Below, piece after piece: positions 42,161 through 54,123 of a stretch of 64,000 bases of DNA (positions are counted from its first letter, which is position 1; every line of letters starts with the position of its first letter). The stretch lies in NCBI GenBank assembly GCA_018398585.1, contig JAGTTD010000001.1, positions 32,439,438 through 32,503,437 of the forward strand, in the 5' to 3' direction. The DNA comes from Simmondsia chinensis. Taxonomy: Eukaryota; Streptophyta; Magnoliopsida; Caryophyllales; Simmondsiaceae. The notes under the pieces were generated by a model that was not told the DNA's origin, made no database searches, and was given only the letters and a program-made list of their open reading frames with translations. The position numbers and the translations under genes are program-made.

Positions 42161-43560
42161 GTCATCCTCATATGTGTGAAATACTTCCTACGTCCAATTA
42201 GGCAAAGTAACAGTTGTTGCACTGCAACTGTACCAGCCAGTCCCTTCCTTGCTCCTAGAAAGTGCATTAGCGGCTATGTTCTCCCTTCCACTTCTAAATA
42301 CAATAGAGTAATAAAGGCCTAGCATCTTGAGGAGCCCCTTTCTCTACACTCTCGTTGTTATCTTCTGCTCTAAGAGGCACTTAAGACTTTGGTGATTAGT
42401 TTTAATAATGAAGTGATGACCTTCTAAATAATGTCTCGACTTCTGAACAACTAGCAGAATGGCGAGGTACTCTTTCTCATAGATTGATAGACCCATGTTC
42501 CTTGCATTTAACGCCTGACTCAAGTATGCAATGGGTTTACCAGATTGGGGCAGAACTACTCCAATTCCAAATCCATTTCATCAGTCTCTAATTCAAAAGG
42601 AGGAGTGAAATCCGACATTGCTAAAACTGGAGCAGAGCATAGAGCAGCCTTGAGATGAAGGAAAGCTTCCTATGCCAAGTCATTCCACCCAAATGCATCT
42701 TTCTTCAAGAGATCAGTGAAAGGTTTAGCCATTATGCTATAGCCTATAATGAACTAGAGGTAGTACCCTGTTAACCCTAAGAAACCCCTTAACTGCTTGA
42801 TGGTAGTTGGGATAGGCCAGTCTTGCATTGCATGTGTCTTGCTGGGATCAGTAGCAACCCCATCCTTGGATATGATATGTCCCAGGTAATCCACTTTGGA
42901 AGTAGCAAAGGTGCATTTAGATTGTTTAGCATACAACTTGTGTAGTCTTATCAACTCAAACACTAACCGCAGATGCTCCCAATGCTCCTCTAAAGATGTG
43001 CTGTAAACTAATATATCATCAAAGAAAACAAGTATAAATTTCCTCAAATAAGCCTTAAAAACTTCATTCATCAAGGCTTGAAATGTTGCTGGACCGTTAG
43101 TAAGCCCAAATGGCATCACCACAAACTCGAAATGTCCATGTTGAGTGCGGAAGACAGTTTTGTAGACATCTTCTTCCTTGACTCTAACCTGATGGTACCC
43201 TTGTCTCAAATCCAATTTAGAGTAGCAACTGGATCCATAAAGCTCATCAAGTAGATCATCGATGACCGGAATTGGAAATTTATCCTTAACTGTAAGGGAA
43301 TTGAGATGCCTGTAATCTATGCACATCCGGAAGCTTCCGTCCTTCTTCTTCACCATGATCACTGGTGAAGCAAATGGACTGTGGCTTTGTCGAATGAAGT
43401 ATGTCTTCAGTAAACTCTCAACCTGCTTCTCTATCTCATTTTTCTGAGCATGGGCATACCTATAAGGTCTGAAACCTTTAGGCTGGGCATCAATCTTCAG
43501 GGGAATAGCATGGTCCAGCACTCTTCTAGGAGGCAAAGTTGAGGGAAGATCAAACACATC
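42161..43560 (-). pseudogene. Gypsy-D reverse transcriptase and RNase H
   Basis: RT is open over 267 codons at 43557-42754. It holds PHRVLDHAIPL-like sequence, PYRYAHAQKNEIEKQVESLL, ASPVIMVKKKDGSFRMCIDY, DLRQGYHQVRV, VVMPFGLTNGPATFQALMNE and an intact catalytic box FFDDILVYS near 43005-43030, then the tether DYLGHIISKDGVATDP. A stop at 42752 is followed by RNase H, with several stops between 42750 and 42300. It is the best preserved enzyme region of the window, but without gag and integrase in frame the element cannot move by itself. Confidence 0.9.
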
Positions 43561-45290
43561 CTGGTACTCCTACAACAACTCCTTTAATTCTGGATGCGAA
43601 TGCTCACCCTCACCATTTGCAGCAGTAGCCTTTATTGAGCATAGGTGACCAGTCCATTGATATGCCTGCTTCTGGATTACCCCTTTCATCTTCTTGCCCG
43701 TCATAAGTTGCAATTGACCATGCTCACTTATGCCTTAAAGCGTAATCTACTGTCCATTCCTTACAAAGGACATTGTGAGTTCAGAAAAATCAAACATAAT
43801 CGGGCTCGGGGTCTTCATCCAATCCACCCCTAAGACCATATCACATCCTCCTAACCTCAACACATGAAAGTCATAAGTGAAGCTATGTTTTTGCATCAAC
43901 CAAGAAAATTGCTTGCACTTGGTCAGAGTTAACATTGAGTTTCCATCTGCCATTGTTACCTCCATAGGATGAGTCTTAATCATTTCGTGACCCACTACTC
44001 TAACTACCTTTGGGTCCACAAAGCTGTGCGTACTGCCATTGTCCACCAAAATCAAGATAGATTTCTTTCCCACTTCACCTTGAATCCTAATGGTGTTGTG
44101 ATGTCCTCCACCGGTTAAGGCCTGTACTAAAATCTCCTACTCATCCTCCAATGGCTCAATCACTTCTTCCAGAGTTTCCTCCTCTGCTTCCTCTAGGGCA
44201 TCTCCATCTACTAACTATCCTCACCTTCTACTCCTGACGCAGCTATGAGAAACTTTGGATTACACTTATGTCCAAAAAAGTATTTCTGATTGCATCTGTA
44301 ACATAAACACTGTGGCTTCTTCTCAATTGAGCTGGTGTTCCGGCTAGGTGATGCTCCAATTCTTTTTGTATCTTGTTCTCTGGAGCTCACAAGTGTGTTT
44401 TCAAATAGCCGGGCCTTTGAATATGCCTGAGAGAGTGTAGTTGGTTCCATTGCCTTCACCTGATTTTTGACTCTTAGCTTCAAGCTACTGATAAAGTTGG
44501 ATACATAATAAGATTATGCCATTTCAAGGTAAGTAATTAGTAATTTTTCTCGCAGGTTCTCAAACCGTATCATGTATTCCTTAACTGTGGTGGTCTGGGT
44601 AACTTTGTTGAAGTGATCCACTATGTCAGCTATGTCTTCATCACCGTAGCGATCACAGTATTCCTTAACAAACTCTGTCCAAGTTATCGAATGCCTGCTT
44701 TTCATCAAGCGAAAGCACCAAGCCTCCTGGTCCCCTTAGAAATATACCGCAGCTATATCCACCTTCTCTGCCTCAGTAATTCAATAAAATTGAAAGTATT
44801 TCTCACATCTCCTTATACATGACAGTTGATGAGTTCTGTAAAACGTGTCCATATAAATTCGAGGTTGTCTATATGTAAATCCTCAAGTATTTCCAGCCGA
44901 ATCATCACGGATGGGAGAGACCTGAGGGCTAGTGTTAGAGTTAAGTTGGCTGGCAGGAAGCAAAATAGAGGCAGGAGTTGGCCTTTCCACCGGCTGTACT
45001 ATATTGGAAACTTGTAAACACAAGTTTTGTGTTTTTTTAATAGCAGCTCCTTGTCTAGCCAACAATTGTTGCATCTCGCTGACTTGCCTGCTCAAGGCTT
45101 GTGAATCTTGGCGACTCTGCTGTATAGCCATGAACATGCTGCTCATCTGCTTAGACATATTCGCTATTAGCTAAGTTGAGTCTGTAACTGGTGCACTTCC
45201 AGCCTCTCCTTCCTCATTAGCTGCTTTACCAGCAGCCAAGGCAATTGCGTAGGAAGCAGCTTCGGCACGAGTAGTTACTCCACCTGGCAT
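43561..45290 (-). pseudogene. Gypsy-D gag and protease
   Basis: Gag starts at the ATG at 45290 (MPGGVTTRAEAASYAIALAA), has a stop near 45171, then a glutamine-rich helix (MSKQMSSMFMAIQQSRQDSQ). The core is open at 44708-44514 (WTEFVKEYCDRYGDEDIAD, VKEYMIRFENLREKL) and 44483-44211, with the zinc knuckle CYRCNQKYFFGHKC, which is one residue off canonical spacing. Protease is open at 44073-43747 with an intact active site LVDNGSTHSF and the flap-side motif MVLGVDWM. A few stops separate the open blocks. Confidence 0.88.
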
Positions 45291-45797
45291 AGTTGACAAC
45301 AGAACACGCACAAGTATGAACTGGAGAAAGCAAGCTACAAATCAATTAGCCAAAAGCTAAGTTTTGTACTCAGTTTGATAAGGATCCATAATGAAGGACC
45401 AGCTCAATTCTTGCTGGATTTAGGTCAATCACCAGCCACTGCTTTGTGTCACACTGAAACTTCATGGATCAGTCCAATAGTGATGTTGCAATTGCAATTC
45501 CTTTCGTAGACCTCACACTTCAGCAAGATCAAGCCGATAGGCTTAATTTGGATCAATAGCCTGTGACAACAGTAGGAACAAATAACAAACTCACAAGAAT
45601 GTGCATCCAAAAGAAAAGTCTTGCACTTAGCTATATTAGATCCTGCACTAGGATCAATGACAATTGCTAACGCAAGATCAAGCTGAAATGACTTAGTGCT
45701 GATGCTGCTGAAGAACGATTGAATTCTTCAACACTTGCTCCAAAACAAACTGTGGATGAAGTGGTTACTGCACTCCAAAATACCGAGGATCAACCTA

Positions 45798-45811
45798 GCT
45801 CTGATACCAAA
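45798..45811 (-). promoter_or_regulatory. primer-binding site of Gypsy-D
   Basis: On the minus strand the LTR end CCCAACA is followed by TTTGGTATCAGAGC, a perfect initiator tRNA-Met complement. Confidence 0.93.
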
Positions 45812-46110
45812 TGTTGGGATCAAGCCTAAGCTTGGATCATAACCTAGATTAGGATAGAGTATAGATAAGAAGGGAAGGGAGAGAGATGAGGGAATAGAGA
45901 GAAATTGGGATGAGAAGAGAAGTTATTAATTGATATTCAAAAATTGCTCAATACAAGCTAAGATCTTCAATTTATATCGACTAGATACATTGCAAGAGAC
46001 TAGCTGCCAAACAAGACCAAGATTGACTAATCCAAGCGATACTAATAGATTCTCCCACCAAACAGCACATTAAAAAGCAATACTAGATACAACTACCAAC
46101 GATCATAACA
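45812..46110 (-). repeat. 5' LTR of Gypsy-D
   Basis: 299 bp, from TGTTATGATCGTTGG at 46110 to GATCCCAACA at 45812 on the minus strand. It is paired with 40499-40798. Confidence 0.92.
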
Positions 46111-47100
46111 AAGGTATAGATTGCGAAGAGAACTTTGCACCCTTTGCTAGATCAGAAGCTATTAGACTCTTATGTGCCTTTATGTTATTCAAAAAATTTG
46201 AACTTTTTCGTATGGATGTGCAAAGTACATGTTTGAATGGTTTTATTGCAAAAGAAGTTTATGGTGAACAACCACTTGATTTTGAGGATGATGAATTTCT
46301 CAAACATGTTCTTAAACTCAAAAAGGCTCTCTATGGATTGAAACCAGCTCCTATAGCTTGGTATGAGATATTGAGTTCTTTTTTTAAATTCAAAATGGAT
46401 TTTCAAGAGGAAAGGTTGACACAACACTTTTTCTCAAACACTCTAGAAATGATGTTCTCATTATACAAATTTATGCTGATGATAGATTGCTAGGTGCTAC
46501 TAATCAATCTTGTTGTGAAGAATTTGCAAATGAAGCAAAGCAAGGAAGGAATTTTCATCAAACAAGTGAAGTACATCAAGAAGATACTTAAGAAGCTCGG
46601 CATGGAAAATTTCAAAAGCAATTACAACCCCAATTAGCTCAATGTTATACATGAATGAAAAAGGTAACCATGTGGATCAAAAAGCTAAATCAAGGTATGA
46701 TTCGATCCCTTCTCTATCTTACCCATAGTAGAATTGGTGTAGTGTTCAATGTGTGCGTATGTGGTTGATTTCATGCGTGTCCAAAAAGAACCGAATTATT
46801 GTTCCATGAAACGAATTTTTCCAATGTCTAGTTGGTACTTAGAATTGTTCTATCCCAAGTGTGATTTCCTAGATCTGTTTCAATACAATAATGTGGATTT
46901 TACTTGTTTCAACGTGGACTGGAAATCAAATTGGGAAACTTTTCTATTCTTTGGTCATGCTTTAGTGTCATGGTTTTTAAAAAAAATGGAACGTTTCCCA
47001 TCCACCGTCGAGGTTAAATACATTGCTTGTACAAGTCATTGTGCTCAAATATCTTGGTTAATGCATAAATTTGATGATTAAGACATTCATATCAATCATG
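46111..47100 (+). pseudogene. Copia-2 reverse transcriptase (second part) and RNase H
   Basis: Resumes as GIDCEENFAPFARSEAIRLL. DVQSTCLNGFIAKEVYGEQP and KALYGLKPAPIAWYE follow to about 46380. The catalytic box IYADD is intact at 46472-46483 but is reached only in a shifted frame. RNase H is recognisable at 46890-47080 (DWKSNWETFLFFGHALVSWF, VEVKYIACTSHCAQISWL) and in IMCDNAGTIFL near 47107. Many stops lie in between. Confidence 0.85.
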
Positions 47101-47179
47101 TTTCTATTATGTGTGATAATGCGGGTACAATATTTTTAACCAAAACTTCGGCTCAACTTTTTGATCCAATCATATAGTG

Positions 47180-48287
47180 GTGGAAATCATGCCCTTCATG
47201 ATATGTGCTTAAAGAAGATGTCATTGTAAAATTTGTTCCCTCAAACGATCAATAATTAGACATTTTTACTAGGCTCTATGTGGAACTATTTGGTGATACT
47301 AAAAGAAGGATTAACTGTGAAATATCATTACTTATGTGCACTAATTTCATATGCATGGTTATATTGAAAATGGCTCTCAAGTATTTAAGGGGCTAGCGTA
47401 TAATTGTTCAAGTATTCTTACCCAATCTAATGGATATTAGTGCTTGGAAACCGTTTTTTAAAGGAAACACCAAAATTGAGTTATCTTCGATCTCTCCAAT
47501 GTTTGTTTAACTTGAACATCCTCTCACATTCTTGTTCATAATTTTGATCAAAGTTGTAAATGTGTTATGAGAATTGCAAAACTTCAAGTTTAAAAATCAT
47601 TTCTTGTGAAAAATTATTTATGTTCACCTTATTGGGGCATATGAAAATATTTAAAAAAAGGGCTGAAACATTATATCACAAAAAAGAGGTGAAACTATCC
47701 TTAACATTTTGAGCTATATATGTAAAAACTAATTTTACATTTTGAACTTTACTGTATAAATTTCCTTCTTTATTGCTTTTTATTAATGACAAAGGAGGAG
47801 AGAAATTGGTGTTGTTTATGTCAGTTTGAACTTGGACAAATATTTCTTTTTCAAAGTACTTACTATATCATAAAGGGAGAGAAATATCAAACACATTGTA
47901 TTGAATTGATTTATTCTCGTTTTGTTGATGACAAAGGGGAGAGAAATTGATGTTTAGTTGTTTAATGTCATAAAAATGATGCTATGAGTAAGTTATTGAA
48001 CATCTAACTCCTAGAATGCATCAAGCATGGTTTGAAGTTTTTGTTTTATTGAGAAATGCTAAGCATTGATGTTGATGTTAAGCTATTAAATGTGTATTTC
48101 CTAAAATGCATCAATTTAGAGGGAGCAATTGAGTTTGAGCCTTAATCATGATATAAATTGCTCCATAAGTTCATGGTTATATGTATACTTTGATAAGTGA
48201 ATGCTATTATGGTGCATTCTATGCTTCAACTTTCATATTTTTAAGAGAAAACACCAAATGCTTCTCATAATAAAAAAAGGGGGAGAT
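47180..48287 (+). other. Copia-2 3' non-coding region
   Basis: About 1.1 kb without a long frame. The string GACAAAGGNGGAGAGAAATTGNTG occurs near 47789 and 47930 and a partial one near 47873, as in the 3' regions of SIRE-type elements. It ends in the polypurine tract AAAAAAAGGGGGAGAT right before the LTR. I see no envelope-like frame. Confidence 0.7.
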
Positions 48288-48536
48288 TGTTGGCCCTAAA
48301 GCCATTTACATTATAAGTTTGATGATAACAATCATTTAATGAGCTATTATAATTAATTGTTCTAATTTTGCTCGAAAGTGACTCATGTGAAAGTTAGGAA
48401 AAATCAAGATTATTCATGTTGATATCAGGCTTTCTAAGATCATGGATCAAGAGGAAAAGAGATCAAATGAAGAAAAGATTCATCCTAAATCAAGAGAGCA
48501 AGATCCGAGTTCGGGCGCTTCAAATTGTTTATTTTA
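48288..48536 (+). repeat. 3' LTR of Copia-2, first part
   Basis: TGTTGGCCCTAAAGCC at the start. It matches 36468-36710 up to TTCAAATTGTTTATTTTAT, where the LINE begins. The LTR resumes after 51123. Confidence 0.88.
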
Positions 48537-50934
48537 TTTCCGTGGATTATTGACAGAGCTGAGTGGGCCACTTCGTGAGGATATTTTAGAGCTCTTTCAG
48601 ACCCGGCTAGCTGAGGATCAGGGTAGACCACTTATTTTGCCCATTACTGATGTTGAGGTTAGAGATGCTTTGTTATCCTCTGGGAATGATAGGGCGCCCG
48701 GCCTTGATGGTTACACCTCCCTCTTCTTTAAGAGGGCTTGGGATGTTGTGGGGCATGATGTCACCCGAGCTGTCCGGTCTTTCTTTCAGTTAGGGCGCAT
48801 GCTTGGCGCACTGAATACTACTCGCATCAGCTTTATACCAAAGGTGGAGAATCCTTCCACCTTCGCTGACTATCGCCCGATCTCCTGTTGCAATGTGATC
48901 TATAAGTGTATCACTAAGATCATTGCGAACAGGTTGAAAGGGGTCCTTCCTTACCTCATTGATGACTCGCAGTCTGCTTTTGTACCTGGCCGGAGGATAT
49001 CTGACTGTATTATGTTGGCCCAGGAGCTTCTGCACGATTATTATCTTCAGACGCTGTCGCTTAGGTGTGCTCTGAAGGTCGATCTTCGCAGGGCATTTGA
49101 TACGTTGCGCTGGGAGTTTATTCTTACTGCTATGCGATGTATGGGTATTCCTGAGGTTATGATTTGATGGGTGACGGAGTGCCTTTCCACAGCTAGATTT
49201 TCAGTCGCCATTAATGGCGAACTTCAGGGGTATTTTGGCACGAGCAGAGGTATCAGGCAGGGAGATCCTCTCTCACCCTACCTTTTTGTTATTTCCATGG
49301 AGGGTTTACGAGGTTTGCTACGACACGCATCTTCTGATCCCAGGTTTCGTTTTCATCCTCGTTGCCAGGGTACCAGTCTTACTCACTTATGCTTTGCAGA
49401 TGACCTTATGATTTTCAGTGAGGCTGATGAGGGTAGTGTTTTGGTCATTCGGGAGGCATTAGATCGACTTGCCGCACTTTCGTCCCCTAATGCAGCAAAG
49501 AGTACCGCCTTCGTTACTGGGGTTGATCCTAAGCTTCGACAGTCCATCCTTGACATCTTAGGGTTCAGATTGAGGCAGTGCCCAGTCAGATATTTGGGGG
49601 TGCCGCTCATCATGACGAGGCTGTAGTTCATCAACTGTAAGCCTTTATTAGACCGCATCCTTGCAAGCATTCAGCTATGGACATCTCGTTCTTTATCTTA
49701 TGCCCGCCGTCTGCAGCTTATCCGATCAGTTCTGTTTTCTATTCAGGTCTTCTAGTCATCTATCTTCATCCTTCCGAAGCTGATGATCCAGAAGATCGAG
49801 TCTACTCTTGCTGCCTTCCTATAGAAAGGCACTTCTTTGGGCTTCGGCGGGGCCAAGGTCTCCTGGTCACATCTCTGTTATCCCCGTAGGAAGGGTGGTC
49901 TTGGGATTCGGCGTTTGCGCGAGTGGAACTAGGCTTCTCTCATGAAGCATATCTGGGTTCCACTCACTGATTGTGATTCTCTCTTGCCTCGATGGATCCA
50001 TGCTAATTGACTCAAGGGGAAGTATTTCTGGGATTCAGCCTCGAGGTTCGATTCCATGGTCATGAAGGAGCATCCTGGGTGTTAGGTCGTTGTGTGCCGG
50101 GGCCTTCCGGCACATCATTGGTGACGGACGTGATACAGCGTTGCGGTTTGACTACTGGTTGCCGTGTGGACGTTTAGAGGGGCTGGTCACATTCTGCCTC
50201 CTTCATTCCACTGCTCATCGCTTGGGCTCTCGTGTTACTGACATTATTCAGGGTGATTAGTGGCGCTTCCCACAGGATATTGCTGAGCTGCTACCTATCT
50301 GGGATTCTGTTGCCATTAGGCCCCGGCCGGGGGTAGCTGATAGTGTGCGGTGGATGGGTGACTCGTCTGGGGTCTTCTCCACTAGATCGGCTTGGGAGAT
50401 GATCCGTAGCCAGAGGGAGGAGGACTCCATCCACCATCTCCTTTGGTTCCAGCAACATGTACTGAGACATTCCTTCATCCTTTGGCTTGCCTCCTGTGAG
50501 CGGCTTTGGACCTTTGGTAGATTGCTGAGACATAGAGTGTAGGATGTTCGGCTACTTGTGTGTTGTGTGGGTCGGATGATGAGTCCCACAGTCATCTCTT
50601 CTTCAGCTGTGGCTTCTCTGCTGCGGTCTGGTCCAGGGTTTCTTCTCCCACCTCTTTCGCCTGGCCTTTGCTTCCTTGGCATGAGCTGCTTCAGTGGGCC
50701 GCTAGCAGGCTTCGTGGTCGCGAGGTGGATCGGATCCTTGCCCGTCTTTGTCTTTCTACAACTGTTTACATCCTCTGGTACGAGCGTAACCAAAGGATTC
50801 AGCGCTCCCAGTCCAGGCCTTCTGCAGTTGTCACTGAGGAGATCACAGGATTGGTTCGCAAGCCGTCTCCTTGCAGCTCGCACGCTTCGCGGTGCTCATC
50901 GACACTCACAGCTCTTGCAGGAGTGGGGGATTGA
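48537..50934 (+). pseudogene. LINE ORF2: reverse transcriptase and zinc-binding domain
   Basis: Open at 48537-49167 (DRAPGLDGYTSLFFKRAWD, ISFIPKVENPSTFADYRPIS, IANRLKGVLPYLIDDSQSAF, LKVDLRRAFDTLRWEFIL), a stop at 49165, then open at 49171-49626 (GIRQGDPLSPYLFVISMEGL and the catalytic box CFADDLMIF at about 49390-49416, KSTAFVTGV). Stops and frame shifts increase from 49624 on. The zinc-binding domain shows SGVFSTRSAWEMIRSQ near 50370, and CVLCGSDDESHSHLFFSC near 50557-50610. The reading ends at 50934. It would copy LINE RNA at the target site; the lost N-terminus prevents this. Confidence 0.9.
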
Positions 50935-51123
50935 GCATTAGCTTTGTTTGCTTTGTTCTTCTTTGTTGTTTGGCCGTGGTGGCTTTGATTTTGATGTTTG
51001 TTTCTTTCTTCGAATTGATTCTTTGATGTAGGCCTAGGGCCTTGGCTTGGGGTATGCCTCTCGTAGACTTGTACATATATTCTTTTATATATATGATATT
51101 TTCACACTGATTTACCAAAAAAA
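48537..51123 (+). mobile_element. 5'-truncated LINE inside the Copia-2 3' LTR
   Basis: A 2.6-kb L1-type fragment that starts within ORF2 and ends with TTTACCAAAAAAA (51112-51123). It lies precisely where the Copia-2 3' LTR is interrupted relative to the 5' copy. It has an RT with an intact catalytic box, the connector, the C-terminal zinc-binding domain and a short 3' UTR with GTACATATATTCTTTTATATAT. ORF1 and endonuclease are absent. No clean TSD could be defined, since the LTR flank shows a small deletion. Confidence 0.9.
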
Positions 51124-51598
51124 TTAGAATATATGAATTGAGTCAAATCTCAATATTGATATGTGATGCTCTAATAAAAATATTTTTGAAATGTTTTGAA
51201 ATTTGATTTTCAAATGTTATTTGAAAATACTCAAGATAAGCCAATCAAGTTTGCAAATAAAAATATTTTTCAAGATTAGTATTATGAAAAGCATGCTCAA
51301 ATCTAACAAGATAAAATTTTAATAGGGTGATTTAATAGTTTGATTTAATCAATCAATCTTTCAGATAAAGTAACAAAATCATGCAAATTAATTCCAAAAT
51401 TAAGCTAATATGGTAATCAATCAATCAAGCTAAATGGTAAAAATTGTTCAAATCCACCCGGGCATGCTGAGTGTCAACACACAGAAGGGATGTGTTGACA
51501 TAAACATACAGTAGCCATCTGCTATGTGTCGACACACAACCTTTGTGCATCGATAACCAGCATTGCAACAGCTTTAACGGCTACATTTTAAATCCGAT
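51124..51598 (+). repeat. 3' LTR of Copia-2, second part, truncated
   Basis: Continues the match to the 5' LTR (TTGAGTCAAATCTCAATATTG, AATCAAGTTTG, GGGCATGCTGAGTGTCAACA) and stops near ACATTTTAAATCCGA, which corresponds to about 37176. The last 690 bp of the LTR are missing and an LTR-X fragment follows directly. Confidence 0.88.
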
Positions 51599-52314
51599 AG
51601 AAAATATAGAAAACAATTTCTATACTAATTCCAAATTTCAAACATATGGAATACTTTAGCCAAAGATTCTAGAATCCATTTGTATATTTGCAAATCAACT
51701 AAGAGGACATCTTTATCTCGTAAGAGACTATAAATTTCAAGTAAAATATATATTCCCGCTACATTTCTTGCTGTTACTTAATGCACGTTAGATTTAGATC
51801 ATGTGTTGTGACCAATCATTTTAGCATATCAAAGTAGCGAATAATCTATGCGCGAGTTTAGACTATTTTTTTGATTTAGAGTTGTTGTCTTGCAGAATTA
51901 ATTATTGCTAATAACAATTAAGAAACAAATAATTGAGGTGGTATAGATCGGCGTTCCAATCATATAGACAACAACAATATAACATTTTTGGATTATTATT
52001 CACATGACCAAGACAAGTCATCCAAAGTATCATATTAGTCTTATCAGAAAAGTTGTCCAAACTTATCACCGACTATGAATATACTTTGACAACATATCAC
52101 TAATCTGGTTTAAGTCTATTCGTGGCTCAATCTCATTGACCACTTAAAGCCAAACTGGACATGTCATCTTGGACTATGTCCATGGAACATTTTAGAAAAC
52201 AATCAAATGTATATTTAACTCGTAAAATATAATCAGATAGTAAATAAAAAAATGATTTTATTTAAATAATAGTTAAAACACAATAATTGGGTTTTTAGGA
52301 CCCCGATTCAAACA
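51599..52314 (-). repeat. LTR-X copy 2, first 716 bp only
   Basis: On the minus strand it starts TGTTTGAATCGGGGTCCT at 52314 and matches the beginning of LTR-X copies 1 and 4. It is cut at 51599, where the truncated Copia-2 LTR begins. At its start it abuts Tat-E coding sequence (DWRKPLMDY on the minus strand). Confidence 0.8.
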
Positions 52315-54123
52315 ACGGTAATCCATCAAAGGCTTCCTCCAATCCTCATGTTGACTAGTGATAGATTGTTGCGCTTTAATGCAATCCAAGGGTTCACTTG
52401 TAAGTACCTTGCCTTCAATGCTAAATGACTCAACGATCTCGAGGTCATGGTCTAAGTCTTGGGTCTTAATAACCATCATTTCCTCATACCATGTCCTGGG
52501 CAGTCTATACCAGAAGCTAAATGGGCAAGATCATTGGCTGCCTTATTCTGGACATGAGGCACTAGTTCAAATTGAACACCACCAAACTTACTCAATTGAC
52601 CTTACACCTTTGAGATATACTTGTTCGAGGTGTCACTCAAACATTGAAATTCCCCTTTGACTAGGAAAATCACAAGTTGTGAATCCCCTCTCGCAACTAT
52701 ATTAGAGACTTGCATTTCTAGGAGAATTTACAGGGCAATAATTAATGCCTCACACTCAGCCATATTGTTAGAACACCTGCCTACCAAGATAATAGCAAGC
52801 TTATTGATGATCCTAGTAGAGGACTTAATGACAATCCCCACTTCGACACATGGTTCGGTTGTTGATCCGTCAAAATATAATTTTTGAAGTACCATTTCAA
52901 TTACCAAGAGTTCACCTGGGTTGTGTGTTAATTCAATTTGAATATTTGGATGGTCAGCTAAGAAGTCTGCAAGGGCTCGACCTTTTGTTGGCTTATGTGT
53001 CACATAGATCAATTCAAGCTGAAGTAGAGCTATACTCTACTTATTTAATCTTCCTCTCATTAAGGGTATAAGGACATTTGTTCAAGCAACCACATAGATG
53101 GTAAATGCCAAGAAATAATGCCTTAACTTTACAGATGCGTAATATAGAGATAGACATAATTTTTTGATGGAAAAATGTTTGATGTCACCCTGATTTAAAC
53201 AATAGCTTAGGTAGAACACAGTGTATTCATATCCCCGCTCATTGTTTTGTACAAGCAAACAACCAATTGACTCATCAGAATCAGAGGCATAAATCTTGAA
53301 TGATCTGCCCTGCTTAGGTGGAAATACTGGTGGCCTGATCAAATAGTTCTTTATGGCGTCAAATGCTGTGTGGTGTGGGTCCTCCCACTTGAAATAAATT
53401 ACGTCTTAAGAAATTAACTTGCCCCAAGAAGCATTGGAGCTCCTTTTGCTTGAACGCAGTTTAGCCTCTTGAATGGACTTAGCTTTATTTATAGCAACCT
53501 CGATTCCCCTCCGGTATACTAAGAAGCCAAGGAAATTCCTTGTATGAACTTCAAAGGCATAGTTCAATGGGTCCATTTTGAGGTTATGGGTCCTCATTTG
53601 AAGAAACACAACTCTCAAGTGCTCCAAGTGTTCAACTGGAACTTTGACTTCACCATGATGTCATCTATATAGACTTCCATTGTCTTACCAACGGGGACAT
53701 GAAAAAGGATGCTCATGGCCCTTTTGTAGGTGGCTCTAGCATTCTTTAATCCTAATGACATGGACATGGCCTCCCATTCAAAGGTCCTTATTGACCCATG
53801 ACATCTAAATGTGGTTTTGTGAGTGTCTTCTAAAGCAATCATGATTTGGTAATGCCCGCAATAGCCATCCATAAAAGATATTTCCTCATGCCTTCTGGTT
53901 GGATCAATAAGGACATAAGCCATAGGCATGGGATACTTATATTTCGGGGTGGCTCCATTTAGATCTTTGAAGTAAATATGTACTCTAATCTTGGCATCCT
54001 TTTTAATCACTAGAGCGATATTTGCTAGGCACTCAGTGTACCTTGCTATTCTGATTAACTTGGCTTACAAGAGTCTCTCAATTTTCTTTTTGACCTAATC
54101 TATCACTTCTTGGGACATTCTTC
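52315..54123 (-). pseudogene. Tat-E reverse transcriptase and dual RNase H
   Basis: Minus strand. RT begins near 54110 with RRMSQEVID and VKKKIERLL; the open block 54010-53615 holds KIRVHIYFKDLNGATP, YPMPMAYVLID, FMDGYCGHYQIMIA, TFRCHGSIRTFEWEAM and an intact catalytic box VYIDDIMVKS near 53650-53675. RNase H follows at 53342-53082 (FKIYASDSDESIGCLLVQ). A second, archaeal-type RNase H is open at 53012-52728 (LYFDGSTTEPCVEVGIVI, MAECEALIIAL). Two RNase H domains in tandem are diagnostic for the Tat/Ogre lineage. Integrase is missing; LTR-X copy 2 follows at DWRKPLMDY. Confidence 0.88.

Larger units (their letters stand above)
40499..46110 (-). mobile_element. Gypsy-D: chromovirus-like Ty3/gypsy element inside the Copia-2 RT
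   Basis: A 5.6-kb minus-strand element with 300-bp LTRs (40499-40798 and 45812-46110), a perfect PBS, a purine tract AAGGGAAGGGAAA and the TSD AATGT/AAGGT with one mismatch. Gag, protease, RT, RNase H, integrase and a chromodomain-like end are in gypsy order. RT has a 267-codon open stretch. The chromodomain end links it to Gypsy-C, whose tail is similar. Because it lies inside Copia-2 it is the younger insertion. Confidence 0.92.
36466..51598 (+). mobile_element. Copia-2: SIRE/Maximus-like Ty1/copia element, doubly invaded
   Basis: Plus-strand copia element with a 1.4-kb 5' LTR, a PBS-like site, gag, protease/integrase, RT, RNase H, a long 3' non-coding part with repeated GACAAAGGGGAGAGAAATT motifs, the purine tract AAAAAAAGGGGGAGAT and a 3' LTR starting TGTTGGCCCTAAAG at 48288. 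The long LTR starting TGTTGGCCCTAAAGCC and the 3' GGGGGAGA motif are typical of the SIRE/Maximus lineage. Gypsy-D splits the RT (40499-46110) and a LINE splits the 3' LTR. Both outer ends abut LTR-X fragments, so its TSD is lost. Confidence 0.87.

Noticed and set aside
42754..43557. Functional reverse transcriptase gene
   Set aside because: The 267-codon frame is only part of a gypsy polyprotein whose flanking domains are broken.
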